Assembly (NCBI GenBank): GCA_017431105.1
Contig: JAFRLS010000034.1
Coordinates: 1-64,000 of the forward strand
Reading direction: 5' to 3'
Source: Candidatus Saccharimonadota bacterium
GTDB taxonomy: Bacteria; Patescibacteriota; Saccharimonadia; Saccharimonadales; Saccharimonadaceae
DNA: 64,000 nucleotides
In this document: piece after piece, positions 50,437-57,412 of the stretch
Position numbering within the stretch: position 1 is the first letter of the stretch
Layout: the number at the start of each line of letters is the position of its first letter
Notes under the pieces: generated by a model
Told to the model about the DNA's origin: nothing
What the model saw: the letters and a program-made list of their open reading frames with translations, nothing else
Database searches by the model: none
Translations under genes and position numbers: made by a program

Positions 50437-50976
50437 ATGGCTCAATGTCCTAAATGTGGAAGCGAAAACGTAACCGTTCAGATGGTTACGACTGGAATGA
50501 AAACAAAAAACTACAGCACGGGCTTTGGTGGCAAAGCGCATAACGCTGGGCGCTCTATGCTAGCCATCGGGACGCTCGGAATGTCTAACCTATTTATTCG
50601 CAAACGAGGAGGCGAAGAAGATACAAAGGTAGGCTCAAAAAAGGTATTTATCTGTCAAAACTGCGGTTTCTCTGGAGGACAATGGCAATTCAGCACATCT
50701 ACACTTAAACCTATTTCCTCGTCATCCGAAGAAGAACTCAGTTTTAGCCCAAATGACCCGATTGTTAGGAAAGCAGTCGAGATATGTATCAAGAAAAAGA
50801 AGTTCTCAACCGCCCTCCTGCAAACCTATCTTGGCAGAGGTCATAACTACGTTACAAGTTTGGGGACGTGGCTTGCTGACATAGGAGTAATTGAACCACC
50901 AAATGGTTCAGTTAAGCCAAGAGCCGTTCTGATAAATAGCCTAGAGGAGTTCGACCAACTGGCAAATAAGAAATAG
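50437..50976 (+). CDS. Zinc-ribbon protein with FtsK gamma-like DNA-binding domain
   Basis: The 179-residue product has an N-terminal zinc ribbon (CPKC at 4-7 and CQNC near 78-81) flanking a Gly-rich insert. The C-terminal winged helix (about 105-175; DPIVRKAVEICIKKKKFSTA, VTSLGTWLADIGVIEPPNG) resembles the FtsK gamma domain, which reads KOPS sites. There is no motor domain. Such stand-alone gamma domains on mobile elements may direct or borrow host segregation/recombination. SD AGGAG precedes the ATG. Confidence 0.7.
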   Translation: MAQCPKCGSENVTVQMVTTGMKTKNYSTGFGGKAHNAGRSMLAIGTLGMSNLFIRKRGGEEDTKVGSKKVFICQNCGFSGGQWQFSTSTLKPISSSSEEELSFSPNDPIVRKAVEICIKKKKFSTALLQTYLGRGHNYVTSLGTWLADIGVIEPPNGSVKPRAVLINSLEEFDQLANKK

Positions 50977-50985
50977 ATATAGAGC

Positions 50986-51005
50986 CACCCGAAGGGGTGG
51001 TTTTA
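50986..51005 (+). terminator. Terminator after the FtsK gamma-like gene
   Basis: CCACCC-GAAG-GGGTGG followed by TTTTA. Confidence 0.75.
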
Positions 51006-51034
51006 TGATGTCCAAAAATAATGAAAGGAGAGAA

Positions 51035-51352
51035 ATGTTCCCGATAAATAAAAACAAACAAAATCAAGATTATACTGACGCTAGACAAATTGTAGCAAGC
51101 TTAAAATGGCGAAGTGCGAAAACATACGAAAAAACTGCCCCACACGAATATTGTTGCCATTACGAAAATGACCAGGAGAAAATGTATCGCTTGTTGGAAA
51201 TTATGGACTTATATGGGGTAGTAGAGAGTTTTTACGGGCATAAATATAGGTATTTTTATTTGGACGACAAAAAGTATTTTGGAACTGGACCAAAAACCCG
51301 TGGTGGGGCGTGGCAGATAAACCGTTGCGACAAGAACAAGAGATACTGTTAG
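51035..51352 (+). CDS. Small conserved phage/mobile-element protein
   Basis: The ATG at 51035 follows AAAGGAGAGA; an earlier in-frame ATG lies in the terminator tail and is unlikely. The 105-residue product contains ARQIVASLKWRSAKTYEKTA, PHEYCCHYEN and YFYLDDKKYF...INR, a pattern I associate with small proteins common in bacterial mobile elements, of unknown function. Confidence 0.6.
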   Translation: MFPINKNKQNQDYTDARQIVASLKWRSAKTYEKTAPHEYCCHYENDQEKMYRLLEIMDLYGVVESFYGHKYRYFYLDDKKYFGTGPKTRGGAWQINRCDKNKRYC

Positions 51353-51434
51353 CCTCTGTCAAAAAAGTTCGAGAAACTAGCATTATTTTTCATTTTGTGA
51401 TATAATTGTGAATATAAAACGGAAAAATTGAACT

Positions 51435-53045
51435 ATGGAACGAAATCAAAGTTTTACAGGGTTAGAAAAGCCCTTACGATTTGCTATTTATGCTAGAAAA
51501 TCGACTGAGGGGAGCGAAAAGCAACAACGGTCAATAAAAGACCAGGTTAGCGACTGTATGGAACTCGCCCGAAACAAGGGCTTAATGGTTGTTGGCGAGC
51601 CAATGACAGAGAGAAAATCTGCCAAAACCTACGGCAAAAGACCAATGTTTAAAGAGTTGGTGAAGCGTGTAAGAAATGGCGAGATTGACGGAATAATAAC
51701 TTGGCACCCTGACCGTTTGGCTCGTAATATGAGAGACGCAAGTATAATTATGGACTTGCTTGAGATGGAGAGATTAAAAGAACTGGAGTTCTGCACGTTC
51801 TCTTTTGACAATAGTCCAGCGGGAAGGCTCTCGCTAAATATCTTGTTCGCTGTCGCAGCGCATTACTCTGAAGATTTGTCACAAAAGGCTAAACGTGGAA
51901 TACGCAAAAAGTTTAGTGAGGGTGGTCTCGGTGGTTACCATAAAAATGGCTATGTACAAGAGGGTGGCTATTACTTCCCTGACGAACACAATAACAACTT
52001 TGGTCTGATACAAGAGGCTTGGAGAATGCGAGCCGACGGAAAAACGTTCGAAGAAATAATCGAGTTTTTGAAAAATAATAATTATTCAGAGAGGCAAAAA
52101 GATGGTAGTTATGTTCCTCGAGTTTTGAATAAACCAGCCTTAACGAGAATGTTCAATGACAGTTTCTACTTTGGTATTGCCGTTCAAGCAGACCAAACGG
52201 TTGATTTGAGAAAGATACTCCCAGATTTTCAAGCCGTAACTGACGAGAGAACTTTTGCTATAGTTCAAGAAAGGAATCGCTCTGCTACGAGAGGAGATGG
52301 AAAAATACGTTCGCAATTTTTGCCTTTCAGAGATTGTATTTATTGCGGAACGTGTCATGACCCGAGACCAATGGCGGTATATAAGGCTCGGAGTGCGAGA
52401 GGTGTGTATTATGTTTATTTTAAATGCAAGAATAAGGACTGCCCCCATACCCCAAGAGACATAAAAGGAGTTACAGTAACAAATGCCATTGAGAAGGTGC
52501 TAGAAAATGTTGCTAAAAGGCTCTCAAACGACGCCTACGACGTTTATCTGAATGAGACGAAGGAATTGTCGTCTGTCCAAAAGAAAGCCCTTAGAAACGC
52601 AAATACGGGGCTTATGGTTAGAAACAAATGGCTGGAAGAAAAGTGTAGTGAAGACACAAAAGAATTAAGTGCGGTTAGAGACCAACGAATGAAAGAAATT
52701 ATACAAGTAAGGATAACGAATAGGCTAGACGAAATCGAGAAAAATAATAATACGATAAAGGAAAATGAGGAAAAATTGAGAAGAACCTCGAGCAAAACAG
52801 TCAGTCGTGAATGGTTTAATACTTTGGTTCAAGAATTATCAGAAAATTATTCGAAAGGTTCCATAGTTCAAAAAGATTTAATTGTAAGAAATATTTTCTC
52901 GAACCTCGAATTTGATGGCAAAAAAATAACGAATGTCCTCTGTAAAGAGCCATTCGCTAGTATTCTAGGTAACGATTTTGTTACGCGTGGCGGATCCGAC
53001 GAGACTCGAACTCGCGACCTCTGCCGTGACAGGGCAGCGCTCTAA
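51435..53045 (+). CDS. Large serine recombinase (integrase)
   Basis: The 536-residue enzyme has a resolvase catalytic domain (AIYARKSTEG with Ser23; GIITWHPDRLARN; AGRLSLNILFAVAAHYSEDL), the recombinase domain (about 165-275), a zinc ribbon (CIYCGTC and CKNKDCPH), and a coiled coil (about 370-450) that controls directionality. It likely integrates and excises the element. The last 18 codons (from GGSDETRTRD) are the antisense of tRNA-Asp, which means that the frame runs across the attachment junction. A TGATATAAT box lies 30 nt before the ATG; the SD is weak. Confidence 0.92.
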   Translation: MERNQSFTGLEKPLRFAIYARKSTEGSEKQQRSIKDQVSDCMELARNKGLMVVGEPMTERKSAKTYGKRPMFKELVKRVRNGEIDGIITWHPDRLARNMRDASIIMDLLEMERLKELEFCTFSFDNSPAGRLSLNILFAVAAHYSEDLSQKAKRGIRKKFSEGGLGGYHKNGYVQEGGYYFPDEHNNNFGLIQEAWRMRADGKTFEEIIEFLKNNNYSERQKDGSYVPRVLNKPALTRMFNDSFYFGIAVQADQTVDLRKILPDFQAVTDERTFAIVQERNRSATRGDGKIRSQFLPFRDCIYCGTCHDPRPMAVYKARSARGVYYVYFKCKNKDCPHTPRDIKGVTVTNAIEKVLENVAKRLSNDAYDVYLNETKELSSVQKKALRNANTGLMVRNKWLEEKCSEDTKELSAVRDQRMKEIIQVRITNRLDEIEKNNNTIKENEEKLRRTSSKTVSREWFNTLVQELSENYSKGSIVQKDLIVRNIFSNLEFDGKKITNVLCKEPFASILGNDFVTRGGSDETRTRDLCRDRAAL

Positions 53046-53064
53046 CCAACTGAGCTACGAATCC
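52988..53064 (-). tRNA. tRNA-Asp (anticodon GUC)
   Basis: Acceptor GGATTCG/CGGATCC, anticodon stem CTGCC/GGCAG with loop CTGTCAC, T-loop TTCGAGT, discriminator G and encoded CCA (52988-52990). Its 3' end faces the mobile element and overlaps the recombinase frame. Confidence 0.95.
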
Positions 53065-53112
53065 ACTACGCTATATAGTATAGCGCATTTCCGTAGGAAA
53101 ATCAATATTTGG

Positions 53113-54963
53113 TTACTGTATGCCTGGAATTCTAAAAGCATCTGGATTGGAAACTTGTGGAGCATAAACTTGATCTTGCATGGCGGGTTGAGGACCGAGC
53201 GGGGCTGGAGTAGCTTCTGGGGTTGCAATTGCGTCTGAGACTGGTGGCAAAGTAGCTGGTTCTTCTGGAGTCATAGTCGTAGAGCCTGGCATCGCTGCAG
53301 CGCCGAAATCGACTGGTGGTGCAGGCGGAGGAGGAAGTACCTCGTCCCCGGGCATTGGCATATAGTTAATTTCCGGCACGCCATTAATCTCTGGCTCGGT
53401 AGCAACGGCTGGGGCACTAGACATTGCCGGATTGGCAAAACCGGCATCTTGATTATTGCTTTCGGCGAGAGCATCTTCCAGCATCTGACCGTATTTATTG
53501 GTTCCCTCCCCAAGCGTTTCCGTTGCAAAATCTTCTGGTGGAGTAATAACTTTTTCAGGTTTGATATCGGAGGTGAAATCATTGTTTGCAGTGGATTCTG
53601 TGGGTGGTGCCACTGGCGCGGGAGTCTCCGCAGCCTCTGAAACGGTTGGTTCTGGAAGTGGTTCTGAAATTGGCGTAGGCTCTATTGTTGGTGCTGTAGA
53701 TGAGGCAGATAAATCTGGTTCGTCGTTAATACGAAGTGGTTCATTAGTGGCTTCTGGGGTAACTTCGGCGGCAGCGTTGGCAAGACTAGCTTCTGCGGCT
53801 TTGAGGTCTTCTAAGAGAGTAGATTCTTTTTCGGTGACTACGGTGTCTACTTCTTTTGTCTCATCGACATTTTCTTCGTTGCCATGTTCAATATCTAATT
53901 TGGTTGGATCGTCTTGAGTGGTTTTGCCCTTGCTTAAGCTAGTAAGGCCGAATAGCTCGTTATCTATATCTGGCGTAATATTCTTTGAAATCAGTTGCTG
54001 ATTAGCTCCGGAATCCATCAAACGCGAAGATATTTCCATGGTCTTAGGAGTGGTACTAGCGCTAGCAAAACGATTAGTAGCTGCTACGATACCGGTGAGG
54101 AATGCAGTAGCTTCTTCTTTTTCAATTTTTTCTTTACCGCCTATCTTATAAAGCAGTTCGGCAATCATTTCAGAAACTGAGCTGGATGTTTTATCGCTCC
54201 ACTCGATTTCACCTAATTTACCTGGGTTGCCAGTAGTGATATTAATGACTACGGCATCGTGCATAATACGGCCGTGTTCACGAAGCGCAGCGTCGAGATC
54301 TACGCCATTAGCAACGTCGAGGGCTAAAACTAAATCTACGTTGAAATCGCCGTAAGAAAACTCAAGATCTTCATTAGAAATGCGCGAACGATATGGCGTG
54401 ATAAAAATTTTAACGTAATCACCATCTAGTTTATAGCGAAGGTGATCGGCTTTTTCTTTATTAAGCGCAATAACAAAATCTTGCAAAATATCTGCATCCT
54501 GTTCGAAAGTCTCTTCTGGCTTTAAGAATTCAAGTGCATTTGGTGTATTGCCAGAGTAAATAGCTGTGACACGTTTGCCAAACCTATCTAGAAAGAGGGT
54601 GAGACCGATGGCGGCACACATTTCATCAACAGACGGATCAGAAGAAAGCGCAATAAGAATATTGTGGGCATCGTTAATTTTAGTAGCAACATCGGCAAGA
54701 ATGCCAGAATTGTCGACAGCTGGTTCTGGTCCCGCTTCGGCAACATCTACACTCTGAGCTGGAGTATCTGGTTGGGTCATGGCTTCGTCAGGGATGATTG
54801 GGGTCGGGGCTTCTGGCTCAGCCGGTTCAGTCGGCTCAGCCAGTGTAGCCGGTGTAGCAACGGGCTCAGTTGGTGCAACCGGGGTAGCCGCAGCGGCAGG
54901 ATTATCCGATGTGGACGAAGTTATAGTTGGTTGTGTGACATTCGTATCGTTTTGATCAGGCAT
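53113..54963 (-). CDS. DHH phosphoesterase-like protein with long disordered arms
   Basis: The 616-residue protein has a core (about 90-330) resembling the DHH/NrnA-like fold: NILIALSSDPSVDEMCAAIG, VDLVLALDVANGVDLDAAL, TTGNPG, and EEATAFLTGIVAATNRF. The DHH signature itself is absent (no DHH triad), so nuclease activity is uncertain. Both ends are Pro/Ala/Glu/Thr-rich and disordered. SD AAAGG before the ATG. Such proteins are frequent in Saccharibacteria-type genomes. Confidence 0.65.
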   Translation of the reverse strand: MPDQNDTNVTQPTITSSTSDNPAAAATPVAPTEPVATPATLAEPTEPAEPEAPTPIIPDEAMTQPDTPAQSVDVAEAGPEPAVDNSGILADVATKINDAHNILIALSSDPSVDEMCAAIGLTLFLDRFGKRVTAIYSGNTPNALEFLKPEETFEQDADILQDFVIALNKEKADHLRYKLDGDYVKIFITPYRSRISNEDLEFSYGDFNVDLVLALDVANGVDLDAALREHGRIMHDAVVINITTGNPGKLGEIEWSDKTSSSVSEMIAELLYKIGGKEKIEKEEATAFLTGIVAATNRFASASTTPKTMEISSRLMDSGANQQLISKNITPDIDNELFGLTSLSKGKTTQDDPTKLDIEHGNEENVDETKEVDTVVTEKESTLLEDLKAAEASLANAAAEVTPEATNEPLRINDEPDLSASSTAPTIEPTPISEPLPEPTVSEAAETPAPVAPPTESTANNDFTSDIKPEKVITPPEDFATETLGEGTNKYGQMLEDALAESNNQDAGFANPAMSSAPAVATEPEINGVPEINYMPMPGDEVLPPPPAPPVDFGAAAMPGSTTMTPEEPATLPPVSDAIATPEATPAPLGPQPAMQDQVYAPQVSNPDAFRIPGIQ

Positions 54964-55033
54964 TTTTACCTTTCTATATATAATATATTAGCATAAGCTT
55001 GAAATATCATCAAGAATTTTATCTTTACTTCCC

Positions 55034-55062
55034 TTTACTTTTTAGATAAAAAGAGTTATAAT
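55034..55062 (+). promoter_or_regulatory. rpsT promoter
   Basis: -35 TTTACT (55034-55039), 17-nt spacer, -10 TATAAT (55057-55062). Confidence 0.65.
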
Positions 55063-55101
55063 GTTTGAAAATAATTAATTTTTAATTTATATAGGAAAAA
55101 A

Positions 55102-55374
55102 ATGCCGATTATTAAATCTGCCAAAAAGGCTGCTCGCCAAGCGACAAAGCGTACAGAGCACAATGTCGAGATAAAGAAAGACATCAAGGCTGCCGTAAAA
55201 GCTTTTAAGGCTAAGCCAACCAAAACTAGCTTAGCAAAGGCCCAATCCGAGTATGACAAGGCTGTAAAAAAAGATCTTTTAAAGAAGAACACCGCTTCGC
55301 GCCGCAAAGTTGCGCTCTACGCTTTTGCGAAGAAAGCTGGCGTTAAATTAACTCAGGCTAAAAAGTCTAAGTAA
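55102..55374 (+). CDS. rpsT: 30S ribosomal protein S20
   Basis: The 90-residue Lys/Ala-rich protein shows MPIIKSAKKAARQATKR and KKNTASRRKVALYAFAKKA, as in S20. It starts with ATG behind AGGAAAAAA. Its stop codon lies inside the 3' end of the convergent holA gene (27-bp overlap). Confidence 0.95.
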   Translation: MPIIKSAKKAARQATKRTEHNVEIKKDIKAAVKAFKAKPTKTSLAKAQSEYDKAVKKDLLKKNTASRRKVALYAFAKKAGVKLTQAKKSK

Positions 55375-55956
55375 AAACGATTCGATTAGCAACCAAGGTT
55401 CGACCTTGGTTGTTTTTATTTGCAAATCAACTTTGGAAAGCTCTTTCAAAATTTTCTTTTCTTTGGTTCCCTGGCGGGCGGAGAAATCCTTGATAGTCTG
55501 CGACGCTAAAAGACCAAAAAACATAATCGGGTCTTCATCCTGTTTGATTTTTTCTAACATGGCGACAGCTTTTAGTCCATCATGTTTGGCGGTTCTATAG
55601 ATATCGAAAACAAGGTTTAAATTTGGGTTTTTTGGTAAAACAAATTCTCTGAACTCAATCTTATCTTTCAAAACTTTGTAGACCGTACTGCGTTTATCTA
55701 ATTTGGACTCGAAGAGGATGATTTTATGAGGTGAATCTATGAATTTGGGCAATTCGTTATAGATGGCCTTGTTTTCTGCGAAGTCACGGATTAGGATTGA
55801 GCGGTCTGACGAAAGCAAGGAAGCTCCGAAAAAAATACTGGGAAGATCGTCAATATCGATATCGGCGCCATCTAGAATTTCGTAGTTCTCGCCTAGAAAA
55901 TCTTTAATGGCCGCTTTGGCGCGAACTCGGTCATCACCATAAAAAACTTTAATCAT
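55348..55956 (-). CDS. holA: DNA polymerase III delta subunit-like clamp loader protein
   Basis: From ATG 55956 (SD GGAGAAGG) the product is 202 residues, about 120 short of typical HolA. It keeps the N-terminal layout MIKVFYGDDRVRAKAAIKDF, LLSSDRSILIRDF, and the C-terminal helical part (DPIMFFGLLASQTIKDF). The delta subunit opens the sliding clamp. It overlaps mutM by eight bases at its start and rpsT by 27 at its end. Confidence 0.75.
   Translation of the reverse strand: MIKVFYGDDRVRAKAAIKDFLGENYEILDGADIDIDDLPSIFFGASLLSSDRSILIRDFAENKAIYNELPKFIDSPHKIILFESKLDKRSTVYKVLKDKIEFREFVLPKNPNLNLVFDIYRTAKHDGLKAVAMLEKIKQDEDPIMFFGLLASQTIKDFSARQGTKEKKILKELSKVDLQIKTTKVEPWLLIESFLLRLFSLS
55391..55418 (+). 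terminator. rpsT terminator inside holA
   Basis: AACCAAGGT-TCG-ACCTTGGTT then GTTTTTATTT on the plus strand. It lies wholly within the holA coding sequence on the other strand. Confidence 0.85.
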
Positions 55957-56809
55957 AGACCTTCTCCTGACAATGTGGGCAGATATGGGTACCCCGCCCA
56001 GCAACACGAATTTTGATAATTTGGTTGCCGCAGCGGGGGCAGGCTTGGCCTTCACGACGGAAGACTTGGGCAAATTTCTCGAGGTAATCGCCCCGAGTAC
56101 CATCGGCTTTTACGTAGGTAGCCATAGTGGAACCGCCAGAATCAATCGAGCGATCCATGACTTCGCGAGCAGCTTCTAGTAATAATTTGGCCTCAGCCTT
56201 GGTGAGACTACCAGACTTGCGCTCCGGATGGATGCGAGAAGCAAAAAGAGCTTCGTCGGCATAAATGTTCCCTAGCCCACAAATAATAGTTTGGTCTAAG
56301 ATCGTAGCCTTGATACAAGAGTTCTTGTGTTTTTGAAGTTTTTCATAAAACAGCTCTGGACCCATAGTCCATGGTTCAGGTGCTAATTTTTGGATAAAAC
56401 TATCGTTCTCTACTTCTGTGGTCTTAAGAACTTTAATAAAACCAAATTTACGCTGATCATTAAAGTATAAAGTGCCACTACTGAGGGTTATAATCACGCG
56501 AGTCTGTTTGTTTGGCAGGGTGCTAACAAAATTTTCGCTTGGGTGGCCAGCGGCATAACGTTCGTCCGTATGATTTTTGCCGTCATAAATTAACTGGCCG
56601 GTCATGCGAAGGTGTATCATGAGAGAATTACCATTGTCTAAATCAATAACTAAGGCTTTACCAAAACGCCTCAAGGCCACGACTGTGCCTGTGGTGGGTT
56701 GGCCAAGAAAGGATTTGTCACACAAAATATCAATCTTCTGAATTTTTTTCTTCAAAATGAATTTACTGAGACCACGACGAATCGTCTCTACTTCGGGCAA
56801 TTCTGGCAT
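55949..56809 (-). CDS. mutM: Formamidopyrimidine-DNA glycosylase
   Basis: It removes 8-oxoguanine and other oxidised purines. The 286-residue protein has the catalytic MPELPEVE start (Pro2, Glu3), MIHLRMTGQL (Lys/Met loop), an H2TH segment with CGLGNIYADEALF, and a C-terminal zinc finger CPRCGNQ...CPHCQ. A conserved GRGTHICP precedes the second Cys pair. It is followed by holA with overlap. Confidence 0.96.
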   Translation of the reverse strand: MPELPEVETIRRGLSKFILKKKIQKIDILCDKSFLGQPTTGTVVALRRFGKALVIDLDNGNSLMIHLRMTGQLIYDGKNHTDERYAAGHPSENFVSTLPNKQTRVIITLSSGTLYFNDQRKFGFIKVLKTTEVENDSFIQKLAPEPWTMGPELFYEKLQKHKNSCIKATILDQTIICGLGNIYADEALFASRIHPERKSGSLTKAEAKLLLEAAREVMDRSIDSGGSTMATYVKADGTRGDYLEKFAQVFRREGQACPRCGNQIIKIRVAGRGTHICPHCQEKVYD

Positions 56810-56860
56810 AAAAAACTCCTTTTCCCTGATTTTAGCATATTTTAAGAAAATTGTGGAAAA

Positions 56861-56909
56861 ACGCTATATTTAGTGTGAAAAAAGTATTGACATACACTAT
56901 ATATGGGGT
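56861..56909 (+). promoter_or_regulatory. Twin NrdR-like boxes over the promoter at 56887
   Basis: Box 1 ACGCTATATTTAGTGT (56861-56876) and box 2 ACACTATATATGGGGT (56894-56909) match the NrdR consensus ACACTATATATAGTGT at about 14 and 13 of 16. Their spacing is 33 bp start to start, about three helical turns as in known NrdR sites. Box 2 fills the spacer between -35 and -10. Confidence 0.75.
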
Positions 56910-56915
56910 TAGAAT
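56887..56915 (+). promoter_or_regulatory. Promoter of the NrdD-like small gene
   Basis: -35 TTGACA (56887-56892), 17-nt spacer, -10 TAGAAT (56910-56915). A second TATAAT lies nearer the gene at about 56933-56938. Confidence 0.7.
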
Positions 56916-56958
56916 AAATATCAGGTAATGCTTATAATAAATTTAAAAAGGAAAAACC

Positions 56959-57396
56959 ATGAAGAAAATAATTTACAGAAGCCAGAACGATGCCGAAAAC
57001 TTTGATATGAAAAGGTTTTTAAAATCGCTTAACAAATACGCAAAGATTTCTGAAAAGGAAGCAAAAGAAGCTTTGGCTGATTTTGAGCAGTATGAGACTA
57101 TGCATGTTTCCTGCTTAGTAGAAGTTGGCATGAAGCTTATCGAGGAAAAGAAAGGCGAGAAAGTAGCAAAAGAATACTTCGATGAAAATTCTGAATACTT
57201 TGATGAAGGTAAGTTTGAGAGGTTGCGTCGGATTACTGGCTACCTTGTAGGCACCCTCGATCGTTGGAATGATGCTAAAAAGGCCGAGGAAAAAGCTCGC
57301 GTAAAACACTGCGTAAATTCTGCAATTGATGATGCGGAGCGTCTAGCAGCACTAGAAACTCAGGCGATGGAACACAATATCGCCTACGCTCACTAA
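56959..57396 (+). CDS. Small protein with NrdD C-terminal-like motif, NrdR-controlled
   Basis: The 145-residue protein is mostly helical. Residues about 88-115 (FERLRRITGYLVGTLDRWND, then KKAEEKARVKH) resemble the C-terminal end of class III ribonucleotide reductases (RITGY...W...K..E...R), but the glycyl-radical site and zinc cysteines of NrdD are absent. Paired NrdR boxes upstream and this motif together suggest a role in nucleotide reduction, for example as an accessory or regulator of NrdD. SD AAAAAGG precedes the ATG. It is a single-gene unit, convergent with polA 16 bp away. Confidence 0.6.
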   Translation: MKKIIYRSQNDAENFDMKRFLKSLNKYAKISEKEAKEALADFEQYETMHVSCLVEVGMKLIEEKKGEKVAKEYFDENSEYFDEGKFERLRRITGYLVGTLDRWNDAKKAEEKARVKHCVNSAIDDAERLAALETQAMEHNIAYAH

Positions 57397-57412
57397 TATT
57401 AACAAAGCTCTA

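Larger units (their letters stand above)
49209..52987 (+). mobile_element. Small integrated element with serine recombinase, next to tRNA-Asp
   Basis: A 3.8-kb block of plus-strand genes interrupts a minus-strand neighbourhood. It holds three small unknown genes, a structured RNA, a zinc-ribbon/FtsK-gamma protein, a small phage-type gene and a large serine recombinase whose frame ends inside the antisense of tRNA-Asp. No capsid, relaxase or replication gene is visible, so it is a cryptic or satellite element. The left edge is uncertain (49209-49260); a weak match GGAxxCGACxA occurs at 49251 and at 52992 in the tRNA. Confidence 0.75.
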
